A stretch of DNA of 64,000 nt from RYN-230 sp963704995 (GCA_963704995.1 CAVPIM010000017.1:868001-932000), one strand, 5' to 3'; shown: positions 1 through 10,323, numbered from the stretch's first letter. Translations and numbers: made by a program. Notes: generated by a model from the letters alone, not told the origin.

Positions 1-608
1 ACGCGATCCGGGTGGCCTCGTGGTTCTACCCGAACTGGGACGAGGGCCTGGCCCGGCAGCTGCTCACGGACTTCGACCTGCCGCCGCGGCGGCGGATCAA
101 GCGGCTGTCGCGCGGGATGCGCTCCGCGGTCGGGATCGTCATCGGCCTGGCGGCCCGCGCCGAGCTGACCCTGTTCGACGAGCCCTACGCCGGCCTGGAC
201 GCGGTCGCCCGCCAGCTGTTCTACGACCGGCTGCTGGCCGAGTTCGCCGAGCATCCGCGGACCATCCTGCTGTCCACCCACCTCATCGACGAGGTGGCCG
301 ACCTGCTCGAGCACGTGGTGATGCTGGACCACGGGCGGGTGGTGCTGGACGCGCCCGCCGACGACGTCCGGGGCACGGGCATGACCGTGAGCGGGCCGGT
401 CACGGCGGTGGAGGAGTTCGTGGCCGGCCACACGGTCTGGCACCGGCAGCGGCTCGGCTCGCGGGCTTCGGTCACGATCGCCGACCCGCTCGACTTCGCC
501 GCGCAGGCCCGGGCCCGCGCGCTGCGCCTGAGCCTGGAACCCCTGTCCCTGCAGCAACTGCTGGTCCACGCGGCCGGCGTGTCGTCCGAAGAGAAGGTGA
601 GCGCATGA
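1..608 (+). CDS. ABC transporter ATP-binding protein, 5' end outside the window
   Basis: This is the C-terminal half of an ABC ATPase that powers the membrane protein encoded next. The reading frame is open to the left edge, so the Walker A half is missing. Visible elements are an ABC signature variant (LSRGMRS), a Walker B strand ending LTLFDEP, a D-loop (YAGLD) and the H-switch in STHLIDE. The stop overlaps the start of the permease gene (ATGA), which indicates translational coupling. Substrate is unknown; two-gene ABC-2-like exporters of this kind often handle peptides, antibiotics or lipids. Confidence 0.88.
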   Translation, partial: AIRVASWFYPNWDEGLARQLLTDFDLPPRRRIKRLSRGMRSAVGIVIGLAARAELTLFDEPYAGLDAVARQLFYDRLLAEFAEHPRTILLSTHLIDEVADLLEHVVMLDHGRVVLDAPADDVRGTGMTVSGPVTAVEEFVAGHTVWHRQRLGSRASVTIADPLDFAAQARARALRLSLEPLSLQQLLVHAAGVSSEEKVSA

Positions 609-1294
609 AAACGCTGGTGAACGTGGGGCGTTACCACCTGGTGGACCGCTTCACCTGGCTGGCGATGCCGTGGGCCATCATGGCCTTCAGCTTCCTGGTG
701 AACATCGCCGTCGCCCTGGCCGTCCCGGCCAGCCCGGACGGGATCTATACCGGTGGGCTGGTGTCGCTCTACGTCTTCATGCTCATCTGCGGCGCGCTGA
801 GCATGACGAGGTCGCTCCCGTTCGGGCTGATGATGGGGGTCAGCCGCCGCACCTACTACGCCGGCACCACCCTGCTCGTGCTGAGCCTGGGCGTGGTCTA
901 CGGCCTCGGGCTGACCCTGCTGCAGCTCGTGGAGCGGGCCACGAACGGGTGGGGTCTCAGGCTGCACTACTTCCGGGTTCCGTGGATCATGGACGGCCCC
1001 TGGTATGAGACGTGGCTGACGTCGTTTGTGCTGCTGGTCGTGTTCGTCCTGTACGGCATGTGGTACGGGCTGGTGTTCCGGCGCTGGAGCGTGCCTGGGC
1101 TGATTGCCTTCGTCGCCGCCCAGATACTCGTGGCCCTGCTGGCCGTGGTGGCCGTGTCGGCGACCAGCAGCTGGTCCGGGGTGGGGCATTTCTTCACCAC
1201 GGTGACAGCCCTGGCTCTGACCGGCGTGCTGGCCGTGGCCGCGGTGGCCATGGGGTTCGGCGGGCTCACCACCGTGCGCCGGGCCACCATCTGA
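605..1294 (+). CDS. ABC transporter permease subunit
   Basis: A 229-residue integral membrane protein with about six hydrophobic segments (near residues 15-40, 48-68, 82-105, 135-158, 165-190 and 200-222). It is the membrane partner of the preceding ATPase, whose stop codon it overlaps (ATGA). No family-specific motif is visible; size and context fit an ABC-2 type exporter permease. It runs convergently against the DinB-like gene with only 10 bp between the two stops. Confidence 0.8.
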   Translation: MKTLVNVGRYHLVDRFTWLAMPWAIMAFSFLVNIAVALAVPASPDGIYTGGLVSLYVFMLICGALSMTRSLPFGLMMGVSRRTYYAGTTLLVLSLGVVYGLGLTLLQLVERATNGWGLRLHYFRVPWIMDGPWYETWLTSFVLLVVFVLYGMWYGLVFRRWSVPGLIAFVAAQILVALLAVVAVSATSSWSGVGHFFTTVTALALTGVLAVAAVAMGFGGLTTVRRATI

Positions 1295-1304
1295 CCGGCG
1301 GCGT

Positions 1305-2081
1305 CTAGAAGCCGGGGAACACCGCGCGGAGCCGGTCCAGCTCGATCCCCTCGGCCGAGTAGTCCGGGGTGTGCTCCGGGTCAAGCCGCCCGTAGAACAG
1401 CCGCAGCAGCGCCTCCGCGGGCAGCGTGATCTCCCCGTCGGCGTCTGAGCCTTCTGCCCAGTCCGTCAGCGTCACCGACTCCCCCACGTCGAGCAGGTAG
1501 TCACCGTCGGGGGCGGTGCTGCGCAACCGGACCCGGAACGAGTCACCGGCCGGCTTGGCCACGAACTGGAACAGCTGGGTGATCAGCGCCATGGCCGGGA
1601 GGATCGCATCGCGCGCCACGGTGGCACCGGGGTCGACGCTGACCGCCACGTCCCAGACGTGGATGACGTGCTCGCTGAGACGCAGCCGGACCAGCCCGGC
1701 CGCATCCAGCTGGCGGCCGAAGAAGTCGAGCCCGATGGAGGCCAGTTCCTCGTCGCTGAGCGCCTCCAGCCGGCGGATGTGCTCGCCGTCCCAGGTCAGG
1801 CAGTCGGCGGCCTGCATCTCCGGGGTGCGGTTGTTCCACGCGTCCCAGATCGCCGGGAACGCGCCCTGGTCGAGCTGACCGCGCCCGCCCAGCGCGGCGG
1901 CCAGGCTGAGGGTGGCGATTTCCGCGCCGCTGCCGAGGTGCGAGAGAACCTGGGCCACGGTCCACTCGGTGTCGTAGGACTGGGCGCGCAGCTGGTCCGG
2001 GGTCAGCGGCGTCACCAGCCCGGCCAGCCGCTCGTGCGAGTTGCGCAGGACGCCGATCAGTGCGCGAGGGTCGGAGGACAT
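1305..2081 (-). CDS. Maleylpyruvate isomerase-like (mycothiol/DinB) family protein
   Basis: A 258-residue protein of the actinobacterial mycothiol-dependent DinB/maleylpyruvate isomerase-like superfamily. The N-terminal four-helix region contains the typical W-T-V-A-Q-V-L-S-H-L-G stretch near residue 40 with a candidate metal-ligand histidine, and a second His region (SEHVIHVWD) near residue 140. A C-terminal SCP2-like segment follows. The ATG at 2081 is preferred over an upstream extension rich in Pro, Arg and Gly that looks non-coding. Substrate is unknown; members transfer or use mycothiol as a thiol cofactor. It is divergent from the LLM oxidoreductase gene across 88 bp, which must hold both promoters. 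Confidence 0.8.
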   Translation of the reverse strand: MSSDPRALIGVLRNSHERLAGLVTPLTPDQLRAQSYDTEWTVAQVLSHLGSGAEIATLSLAAALGGRGQLDQGAFPAIWDAWNNRTPEMQAADCLTWDGEHIRRLEALSDEELASIGLDFFGRQLDAAGLVRLRLSEHVIHVWDVAVSVDPGATVARDAILPAMALITQLFQFVAKPAGDSFRVRLRSTAPDGDYLLDVGESVTLTDWAEGSDADGEITLPAEALLRLFYGRLDPEHTPDYSAEGIELDRLRAVFPGF

Positions 2082-2169
2082 GGCTAGCTCCCGTGCGGAT
2101 GGGCCTACTGGACGCCGGCAGCTTACCGGGGCCGGCCCCGGCGGCCCAGCGGGGCCTAGGCTGGGCCGA

Positions 2170-3105
2170 ATGAAGATTGGTTTCGGTGCCCCGGTCTCGG
2201 GAGTGTGGGCGACCCCGGACAACCTCGCCTCGTTCGCCGCCAGCGCGGAAGCCGCCGGCTATGCCTCGCTCTGGACGTTCCAGCGGCTCATGGTGCCCGA
2301 AGGCTCGGCCATGGACCCCGTCTACCACAGCGTCCTCGACCCGATGGTGGCCCTGGGCTACCTGGCCGCGGTGACCCGGCGGATCCGGCTCGGTGTCGCG
2401 GTGCTGAACATGCCGTATCTCGCCCCGGGGTACCTGGCCAAGATGGCCGCCACCGCGGACGTGCTGTCCCGGGGGCGGCTCGACCTCGGGCTGGGCATCG
2501 GCTGGCTGCCGGAGGAGTTCACCGTGGCGGGCGGCGTGATGGCCCGCCGGGGGGTGCGCACCGGCGAGTACATCGAGGTCATGCGCAGGATCTGGGCGGA
2601 GGGCCCGGCCAGCTTCCAGGGCCGGGACTACGAGCTGCCCGCGGGCTGGTTCGCGCCCCACCCGGTGCAGCGGCCGGGCCCGCCGATCCTGATCGGCGGG
2701 AGCGCCCCGGCCGCGCTGCAGCGGGCCGGGCGGCTGGCCGACGGCTGGGTCACCGCCAGCCGGACCGACCTGTCCCGGATCGGCGAGGGGATCGGCGTGG
2801 TGCGGTCGGCGGCCGAGGAGGCCGGCCGCGACCCTGACTCGATCCGCATCGTCTGCCGGGGCGTAGTCCGCGCGGGCGCGCCGGTGACGGTGCCCGAGGG
2901 CGGCGGCCGGATGCTGCTGTCCGGCAGTTACGCCGACATCCGCGGCGACGTGGAGTGGCTGGCCGGGCAGGGGGTGACCGAGATCTTCTACGACCTGAAC
3001 TGGGATCCGCTGGTCGGCGCGCCCGACGCGGACCCGGTGGGCGCGGCCGCCCGGGCCGAGGAGATCCTCAGCGAGCTCGCGCCCGGCGGCCAGCCCGGCG
3101 CGTGA
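2170..3105 (+). CDS. LLM class F420-dependent oxidoreductase
   Basis: A 311-residue TIM-barrel oxidoreductase of the luciferase-like monooxygenase superfamily. Typical features are the N-terminal MKIGFGAPVSG strand, the RIRLGVAVLNMPY strand, the GRLDLGLGIGWL motif near residue 105 and the HPVQRPGPPILIGGSAPAAL motif near residue 165. Members use reduced F420 (or FMN) to reduce diverse substrates; the actual substrate cannot be read from sequence. ATG 2170 gives the canonical N-terminus. It ends 6 bp before the convergent stop of the LAL regulator. Confidence 0.87.
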   Translation: MKIGFGAPVSGVWATPDNLASFAASAEAAGYASLWTFQRLMVPEGSAMDPVYHSVLDPMVALGYLAAVTRRIRLGVAVLNMPYLAPGYLAKMAATADVLSRGRLDLGLGIGWLPEEFTVAGGVMARRGVRTGEYIEVMRRIWAEGPASFQGRDYELPAGWFAPHPVQRPGPPILIGGSAPAALQRAGRLADGWVTASRTDLSRIGEGIGVVRSAAEEAGRDPDSIRIVCRGVVRAGAPVTVPEGGGRMLLSGSYADIRGDVEWLAGQGVTEIFYDLNWDPLVGAPDADPVGAAARAEEILSELAPGGQPGA

Positions 3106-3111
3106 TCGCGG

Positions 3112-6100
3112 CTAGCGGTCGGCCGGCTCCAGGCCGGCCGCCGCGGCGATGGCCGCGGCCTCGCCCCGGCTGGCCGCGTTCAGCTTGGCCAGGATGTTGG
3201 ACACGTGCACGCTGGCCGTCTTGGGCGCGATGAACAGCGTGGCCGCGATCTCCCGGTTGCTCCGGCCGGCCACCAGCAGGCGCAGCACCTCGCGTTCCCG
3301 GCCGGTCAGCCCGGCCAGGACGTCGGCGGGACCGCTGCCGGAGCCGCCGCCCGCCCCGCTGTCCCCCGCCGTCCGGTCCAGCCGGGCCCGGCGGCCAAGA
3401 TCGCGAAGTGCGGACGCCAGCGGTGCGGCGCCCAGCTGGTCGGCCATGGCCAGCGCGAGCGACCACTCCCGCTCCGCGTCGGCGCGCCGTCCCGCCTCGG
3501 CCAGCGCCTCCGCCAGCCGCCAGCGGGACCGGGCCGTCTCGTAGCTGAACGCGGGCCCGAACTCGTCCACCACGGCCTGCCAGGCCTCCGGGTCGTTGCG
3601 GCCCTGGGCCCGGGACCATTCCGCCTCGGCCCGGGCCAGCCAGCCGCGGCCGTCCACGCCCAGCACGAACTTGGGCCGGCGCGGGAACGCGGCGCCTTCC
3701 CGTGCGGCGTCGATGAGCACCTGGGCCGCGGTCACCTCCGCCGCGGCAGCCTCGTCGTGCCCGCCGGCCCGGGCCCGCCGGGCCTGCTCCGCGCGGGCGG
3801 CCAGGCCCACGGCGGCGACCCGGATGGCGGGCGGCCCGTAGCCACCGCCGGTGTCCAGCTCGGCCAGGGTGGCCGCGACCTCGGCCAGCGCGGTCGCGAT
3901 GTCACCGCGCCACAGGGCGTGCTCGGCCAGCAGGCCGCGGGCGATGTACGCGCCGAAGCTGTCCCCCGGCCAGAACGGCTCCAGCCAGGCCCGCCGGTCC
4001 GCGACCTTCGGGCTGCCCCGGGCCACGTCCAGGAACAGGGCCATGGCCGAGAGCCGGGCCTCGGCCGCCGTGGTCACCCGGACCCCGAACCCGTCGGCCA
4101 GCTCCTGCGCGTGATCCCAGCAGCCGTCCGCGTAGTGCGCGAGGTAATGCAGGTACTGCAGGTCCAGGCCGTACGGGGCCAGGCCGAGCCCGGCCGCGTC
4201 CGCGCGGCCGAAGCCCTGGTGCGCGGTCGCGGCCGACCCGGCCAGGTCGCCGCTCTCCAGCTGGGACCGGGCCACCTGGAAGGCCGCCCGCAGCTCGACG
4301 CCGAGCATGGAGAGGGCCTGGGCTTCGCGGTAGGCCTGGGAGAACAGGTCGAGGGCCTGCGCGGGCTCGCCCTGCCGCTCGGCCAGCAGGCCCAGGGTCA
4401 CCAGGGCGTCCGCTTCCACCCAGGGGGCGTCCGCGGCGCGGGCGGCCAGCCGGGCCTCCTGCGCCCGGCGGGCGGCCGCCGCCTCGTCCCCCGCGTGCAT
4501 CAGCGTCTGCGCGTGCGTGGCCAGGGCCCGGGCCCGTTCGGGCCGGGGCGGGTCGGCGGGCAGCAACTGCACCGCGGCCCGCGCGGCCGTGTCCGCGTCG
4601 GCAGCCGCGTCGAGCTCGAGCAGGTAGTACGCGAGGCGCTCGTGGACCCGGCTGGCCAGCACCGGGTCGCTGTCCTCACCCAGGAAGCCGCGGATGCGGC
4701 GCAGCTGCTGCACGGCCCGGGCGATCTCGCCGCTGGACGCGGCACAGTTCGCGGAGCAGAAGGCCAGGTGGTCGCGGTCCTGCCCGGCGAGGCGCTCCGG
4801 CTCGCTGACCCGCTCCCACAGGGCCAGCGCGGCGTCGTAGTGCCGGTGCGCCTCGGCCGGGGCGGCCAGCCGCTCGGACTCCTGCCCGGCCCGGACCGAC
4901 GCGGCGAATGCGCCCGCGATGTCGTGGCTGGCCAGGCAGTGGTGGGCCAGTTCGGCCGCGGACCCGGGCACGGCGGCCAGCCGGCCGGGGTCGGCCAGCA
5001 GCTCGGCGAACCGGGCGTGCAGCCTGGTCCGCTCGCCGGGCAGCAGGTCGGTGTAGAGCGCCTCCCTGATCAGCGCGTGCCGGAACACGTAACCGTCCGC
5101 ACCGCCCGGCACCAGCAGCTGCTGGGCCACGCAGTCCCGGATCGCGTCCTCGTACTCCGGCCCGGCCAGCCCGGAGGCAGCCCGGACGATGTCGTCCTCG
5201 ACCCGGCGGCCGCCGACGGCCGCGGCCCGGAGTACCTGCTGGGCCGCGGCGGGCAGCTGCTCCACCCGGGCCAGCAGCAGCGCGGACAGCCCGCTGGGCA
5301 GCACGTCGCCGCCCGGTGCCCCCCGCGCCGGGCCGCCGCCGCCGGACCGGGCCGGCGCCGCAGACGCCAGCAGTTCCTCGGCGTAGTAGGGGTTGCCCTC
5401 GGCCCGGGCCACCATCCGGTGCAGGGCGGCCGGGTCCAGCGGGGTGTCCGCCAGGGCGGTCAGGTGACTGGCCATATCCGCGTAGCCCAGCGGCCCCAGC
5501 TCGATGGACGTCACGCTGGGCAGCCGCAGCAGCTCCGCGACCACCGGCCGGAGCGGGTGACGCCGGTGCAGGTCGTCGGTGCGGTAGGTGGCCACCACGG
5601 CCACCCGCTCCCGGTGCAGCACCCGGCTCAGGAACGTGACCAGGTCCCGGGTGGAGCGGTCGGCCCAGTGCAGGTCCTCCAGGATCAGCAGCACCGGATG
5701 CCCGTCAGCCAGCTCGGCGAGCAGTCCGAGCACCGCCCCGAACAGCTGCTGCTGGGCGAGCCCGGTGACCTCGCCGCCCGGCTGCGGCACGGCGTCCCGG
5801 TCCGGCAGCAGGCGGCTGAGCACCGGCCGGGCGGCCAGGGCGGCCGCGAGCGGTTCCGTTGCGGCGCCCGGAGCAGTGGTGCCTTCCCGCAGCGCGTCGG
5901 CCAGCGGCAGGTAAGGAATGCTGTCGCCCAGTTCAGCGCAGCGCCCGGACAGGACCAGGAAGCCCCGGTCCGCGGCCCGGCTGGCCAGCTCGGCGACCAG
6001 CCGCGTCTTTCCCACGCCTGCGTCGCCGCTGATCAGGGCGTGGGACGGGCGGCCGGCGCCAGCGTCGTCAAGCAGGCCGAGCAGGCGAGTCAGTTCACCG

Positions 6101-6138
6101 TCCCTGCCGACCAGCCGTCCGCTCGACGCCCGCAGCAT
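3112..6138 (-). CDS. LuxR family regulator with AAA ATPase domain (LAL type)
   Basis: A 1008-residue large ATP-binding LuxR regulator. Residues 5-60 start an AAA/STAND-like ATPase with Walker A GDAGVGKT (38-45) and a Walker B strand LLILEDLHWAD (150-160). A long helical TPR-like middle follows, then a C-terminal LuxR HTH from about residue 940 (LTGREREVLRLLVAGRSNRE, then KTASVHVSNILAKL). Such proteins activate transcription after ligand-induced ATP binding, often of secondary metabolism or sugar genes. Target genes are unknown. No frameshift is seen despite the length and GC content. Confidence 0.93.
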   Translation of the reverse strand: MLRASSGRLVGRDGELTRLLGLLDDAGAGRPSHALISGDAGVGKTRLVAELASRAADRGFLVLSGRCAELGDSIPYLPLADALREGTTAPGAATEPLAAALAARPVLSRLLPDRDAVPQPGGEVTGLAQQQLFGAVLGLLAELADGHPVLLILEDLHWADRSTRDLVTFLSRVLHRERVAVVATYRTDDLHRRHPLRPVVAELLRLPSVTSIELGPLGYADMASHLTALADTPLDPAALHRMVARAEGNPYYAEELLASAAPARSGGGGPARGAPGGDVLPSGLSALLLARVEQLPAAAQQVLRAAAVGGRRVEDDIVRAASGLAGPEYEDAIRDCVAQQLLVPGGADGYVFRHALIREALYTDLLPGERTRLHARFAELLADPGRLAAVPGSAAELAHHCLASHDIAGAFAASVRAGQESERLAAPAEAHRHYDAALALWERVSEPERLAGQDRDHLAFCSANCAASSGEIARAVQQLRRIRGFLGEDSDPVLASRVHERLAYYLLELDAAADADTAARAAVQLLPADPPRPERARALATHAQTLMHAGDEAAAARRAQEARLAARAADAPWVEADALVTLGLLAERQGEPAQALDLFSQAYREAQALSMLGVELRAAFQVARSQLESGDLAGSAATAHQGFGRADAAGLGLAPYGLDLQYLHYLAHYADGCWDHAQELADGFGVRVTTAAEARLSAMALFLDVARGSPKVADRRAWLEPFWPGDSFGAYIARGLLAEHALWRGDIATALAEVAATLAELDTGGGYGPPAIRVAAVGLAARAEQARRARAGGHDEAAAAEVTAAQVLIDAAREGAAFPRRPKFVLGVDGRGWLARAEAEWSRAQGRNDPEAWQAVVDEFGPAFSYETARSRWRLAEALAEAGRRADAEREWSLALAMADQLGAAPLASALRDLGRRARLDRTAGDSGAGGGSGSGPADVLAGLTGREREVLRLLVAGRSNREIAATLFIAPKTASVHVSNILAKLNAASRGEAAAIAAAAGLEPADR

Positions 6139-6296
6139 CTCCCAAGTATCCCAGTATCGGCCGGCTTCCTGCCGGACTGAGCCGCACTTGCTGCCCTTTT
6201 ATGGTTTTTTGCGCACATCCGGGAGCCGCGGCCGGCGCCGCCCGGGCCGGCGCTCACCCGGTTTGTCCTGGTCTGGGCCGGATCGTGCGCAGGCCG

Positions 6297-6324
6297 GGCG
6301 GCCGCAATTCTCATCGCGGCCGCC
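6297..6324 (+). promoter_or_regulatory. Perfect 9-bp hairpin in the valS leader
   Basis: GGCGGCCGC, a 10-nt loop (AATTCTCATC) and GCGGCCGCC form a perfect 9-bp stem ending 26 nt before the valS ATG. There is no U-tract, so it is not a simple intrinsic terminator. A role in translation or attenuation is inference only. Confidence 0.45.
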
Positions 6325-6350
6325 GCCTGCGATGCGCTACCCTGACCGCC

Positions 6351-9009
6351 ATGAGTACCGATTCCCGCCCCGCTGCCGCGCCGGCCTCCCCGGCCCGCGC
6401 GCGCCAGGCCAGCCCGATGCCGCTCAAGCCGTCGCTTGAGGGCCTCGAGGACAAGTGGTCGCGCCAGTGGGAAGAGGCGGGAGTAGTACAAGTTTGACCC
6501 TCCCGCGTCCTGCGCCAGGGACGCGGTCTTCTCGATCGACACTCCCCCGCTGACGGTCAGCGGGGCGCTGCACATCGGGCACGTCTGCTCGTTCACCCAC
6601 ACCGACACGATCGCGCGGTTCCAGCGGATGCGCGGCAAGGCGGTGTTCTACCCGATCGGCTGGGACGATAACGGCCTGCCCACCGAGCGCCGGGTGCAGA
6701 ACTACTTCCACGTGCGGTGTGACCCCGCGCTGCGCTACGACCCGTCGTTCGTGCCGCCGGACCGCCCGGCGGGCGAGCCGGTCCGCATCTCCCGGCGGAA
6801 CTTCGTGGAACTCTGCGAGCGGCTGACCGGCCTGGACGAGCAGTCGTTCGAGCAGGTGTGGCGGCGGCTGGGCCTGTCGGTGGACTGGTCCACCCAGTAC
6901 CAGACCATCGGCGAGAACGCCCGGGCCCTGTCCCAGCGCGCGTTCCTGCGCAACCTGGCCCGCGGCCAGGCGTACCTGGCCGAGGGGCCGACGCTGTGGG
7001 ACGTGAGCTTCCAGACCGCGGTGGCCCAGGCCGAGCTGGAGGACCGGGAGGTGGCCGGCAGCTACGTGCGGCTGGGGTTCCGCCGCCCGGACGGCGGCGC
7101 CGTGGCCGTGGCCACGACCCGGCCGGAACTGCTGCCCGCCTGCGTGGCGCTGGTCGCGCACCCGGGCGACGAGCGGTACGCGGCGCTGGCTGGCACCACG
7201 GTGACCAGCCCGCTGTTCGGCGTGCCGGTGCCGGTGCGCACGCACCCGCTGGCCGACCCGGGCAAGGGCACCGGCATCGCGATGGTCTGCACGTTCGGCG
7301 ACACCGCCGACGTGACCTGGTGGCGTGACCTGGACCTGGAGACCCGGCCGCTGCTCGGGCCGGACGGCCGGCTCCTCGCTTCCCCGCCGCCGGGCATCAC
7401 CAGCCGGCCCGGCCGCGCGGCCTACCAGCGGCTCGCGGGGGCCACCTTGGCGCAGGCGCGGACCCGGATCACGGCGCTGGCCGCCGCGGCCGGTGACCTG
7501 CTCGGCGAGCCGGAGCCGGTGGTGCACCCGGTGAAGTTCTACGAGAAGGGCGACACGCCACTGGAGATCATCACCACCCGGCAGTGGTACCTGCGCAGCG
7601 GCGGCCGCGACCCGCGGCTGCGTGACGCGCTGCTGGCCCGGGGCCAGGAGATCACCTGGCATCCGGCGCACATGCGGGCCCGGTACGAGAACTGGGTGAA
7701 CGGCCTGGCCGGCGACTGGCCGGTCAGCCGGCAGCGGTTCTCGGGCGTGCCCATCCCGGTCTGGTACCCGCTGGATGACGACGGCCGGCCCCGCTACGAC
7801 TCGCCGCTGACGCCGGACGAGAACCGGCTGCCCGCCGACCCGGCCGCCGAGCCGCCCCCCGGGTACGCCGAGGAGCAGCGCGGGCGCCCCGGCGGGTTCG
7901 CGGCCGACCCGGACGTCCTGGACACCTGGGCCACGTCCTCGCTCACCCCGCAGATCGCGGCCCGGGCGGCCAGCGGGCCGGCCCTGGACCGGATCTTCCC
8001 GATGGACATGCGGCCGCAGGCCCACGAGATCATCCGGACCTGGCTGTTCTACACGGTGCTCCGCGCGCACGATGAGTACGGCGTGGCGCCCTGGCGGCAC
8101 GCCGCGATCTCCGGCTGGATCCTCGACCCGGACCGCAAGAAGATGTCCAAGTCCCGGGGCAACGTGGTGACCCCGATGGATTCGCTGCGCCAGCACGGCT
8201 CGGACGCGGCGCGGTACTGGGCGGCCAGTGGCCGGCTCGGCACCGACATGGTCTTCGATCCGGCCCAGCTGCGGGTGGGCCGGCGGCTGGCCATCAAGCT
8301 CCTCAACGCGGCCCGGTTCGTGCTGTCCCTCGCCCCCGGTGAGGGTGTGCAGCGCGACGGCGAGGGCGGCGCCGCAACGGGGCGGGGCGCCGGCCCGGGA
8401 ACGGCTGACGCGCTGGTCACCGAACCGCTGGACCAGGCCATGCTCGGCCGGCTGGCGGACGTGGTGGCCGGCTGCACCGAGGCGTTCGGGAACTACGATC
8501 ACGCGCGGGCGCTGCACGATACCGAGGCGTTCTTCTGGTTCTTCTGCGACGACTACCTGGAGCTGGTCAAGTCCCGGGCCTACGGCGAGCACGGGCCGCG
8601 GGCCGCCGCCTCGGCGCACGCGGCCCTCCGGGCCGCCCTGTCGGTGCTGCTGCGGCTGTTCGCGCCGGTCCTCCCGTTCGTGACCGAGGAGGCCTGGTCC
8701 TGGTGGCAGGAAGGCTCCATCCACCAGGCCAGCTGGCCAGACCCCGGTGGGCTGCGGGCCGTGGCCGGGGCGGTGGATCCCGGGCTGCTCGGCGCGGCCT
8801 CGGACGCGATCGCCGCGGTGCGCGCGGCCAAGTCCGCTGTCCGCCTGTCCATGCGGGCCCCGGTCCGGTCGCTGATCATCTCGGCCAGCGAACACGACCT
8901 CCCCAAGATCCGGGCCGTGCTCGCGGACGTGCAGGCGGCCGGCCAGATCGACCAGGTGCTACTCCGCCCGTCAGCCTGCTCCGAGCCGGTCCATCACGTC
9001 ACGTTGTGA
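6351..9009 (+). CDS. valS: Valine--tRNA ligase, interrupted by a frame change near 6486
   Basis: Charges tRNA-Val with valine in the cytoplasm. The first 45 codons (ATG 6351) read LEDKWSRQWEEAG, then meet TGA at 6495. From 6487 the +1 frame continues YKFDPP, then FSIDTPP, the HIGH-type motif (HIGH near 6571), GWDDNGLPTERRVQNY, the CP1 editing region, DPDRKKMSKSRGN near 8130 and the anticodon-binding C-terminus. Across the break the protein would be about 885 residues, normal for actinobacterial ValRS. A TAG at 6484 blocks the second frame upstream, and no ATG/GTG/TTG lies between 6487 and 6628, so initiation at 6628 would lose the HIGH motif. A one-base insertion in GGAGTAGTAC (sequence error or real) is the simplest explanation. 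A second valS elsewhere cannot be excluded. Confidence 0.9.
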
Positions 9010-9011
9010 CG

Positions 9012-10323
9012 TCAGGGGGTGATCCAGAGCAGGGGGATACCCCGGTCGCCGGCCGGGCGGATGGGCTGGCCTGGGGTGTTGGTGGCGGTACTGATCGGGA
9101 CGACTCCCTGCCGGGCGGCGGCGTAGAGGGTCTTCCCGTCCGGGGTGATGGCAATGTCCTCGGCGGCGACGGGGATCGGCCGCGGCCCGGTTGGTGGCCG
9201 TGCTGATCGGGATGACCGCACCTCCGAAAGGCCCGGAACTGCCGACATAGAGCGTCTTCCCGTCCGGCGTGATCGCCATGGCGCCGGCACCGCTCCTGAC
9301 GCGGATCGGCTGGCCAGGCGTGCCGGTGACGGTGCTGACCGGAGTGACCGTGTCCGAGCCCGCGACGTAGAGGGTCTTCCCGTCCGGCGTGATCGCCATG
9401 GGGCCGGCACCGGCGCCGACGCGGATCGGCGCACCGGGCGTGCTGGTGGCCGTATTGATCGCAGTCACGTAGCCGGGGCGGCCACTCCCGCCGCCGCTGT
9501 CGGCGTAGACGGTCTTCCCATCCGGCGTGATCGCAAGATCGGACACGCCGTGGCGGAGCCGGATCGGCTGGCCACGCGTGCCGGTCGCCGTGCTGACCGG
9601 GGTGACGGTGGCCGGGTTGAGCACGGTAGACGGCGTCCCGCCCAGGTTTCCGGCGGCCACGTAAGCGGTCTTCCCGCCCGGGCTGAAGACGATCCCGGCC
9701 ACGTAGGGCCGCTGGCCGGAGGTCACGCGGATCGGCTTGCCGGCCGCGGCGGTGGCCGTGCTGATCGGGACGATTGAGCCCGAGAGCGAGGAGCCGATGC
9801 TCCACGAGAAGGTGAGGTAGGCGGTCCTCCCGTCCGGATCCATCGTGATATTGAAGGGCCGGTAGCCGGGCATGGGGACGCGGATCGGCTTCCCGGGCAT
9901 GCCGGTCGCCGTGCTGATCGGGACGACCGCGCCACTGGGCTTTTCGACATAGGCGGTCTTCCCGTCCGGGGTGAACGCGACCCCGCCGAGTGTCCCGATG
10001 CGGATCGGCTTGCCGGGCGTGCCGGTGGTCGTGCTGATGGGGGCGAGCGTCCCGGAGAAGTGGTCTTGGCCCGCGTAGGCTACGTAGACGGTCGGACGGG
10101 CCGGCCGGTGGCCTGCTGGCGACCCAGGCAGCAAGCCGAATACCCCGGTCGCGGCGGTCAGGCCTGCGCCTGCGAGAGCAGCGACGGCCGCAGGTATGCC
10201 GACGGCTTCCCTCACCCGGCGCCTGGACACCTGCCGGCGCACCGCCTCGGCGCTCACCGTGTGCGGCGGCTCGCCGACGGCGACATCCAGGAGATCACGC
10301 AGCTGGCTGTCCACCTCATTCAC
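9012..10323 (-). CDS. Membrane-anchored YVTN-like beta-propeller protein coupled to a sigma factor
   Basis: About 436 residues. The first 45 residues are charged and probably cytoplasmic, residues 45-68 form a transmembrane helix, and the rest consists of about eight repeats of roughly 40-45 residues built on xTPDGKTxYVA and PISTATGTPGQPIRV, typical of extracytoplasmic YVTN/NHL-like propellers. Its ATG overlaps the stop of the sigma factor gene (ATGA), so it may act as a sensor or anti-sigma-like partner; this is inference. Near 9195-9205 the repeat pattern jumps frame: the strict reading continues in an Arg/Pro/His-rich tail to 8971, overlapping valS, while the other frame completes the last repeats and stops at 9012. 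I chose the repeat-consistent end. Confidence 0.75.

Noticed and set aside
3205..6180. Very long open frame on the plus strand opposite the LAL regulator
   Set aside because: Gly/Arg/Pro/Gln-rich translation without motifs; it is the GC-skew shadow of the 1008-residue regulator on the minus strand.
6480..6500. Programmed +1 frameshift in valS
   Set aside because: No known slippery motif or stimulator is seen, and many other genes in the window are broken in a similar way; error is more likely.
6424..8895. Long open frame on the minus strand opposite valS
   Set aside because: Low-complexity Arg/Gly/Val/His composition and no recognisable domain; valS motifs on the plus strand explain the region.
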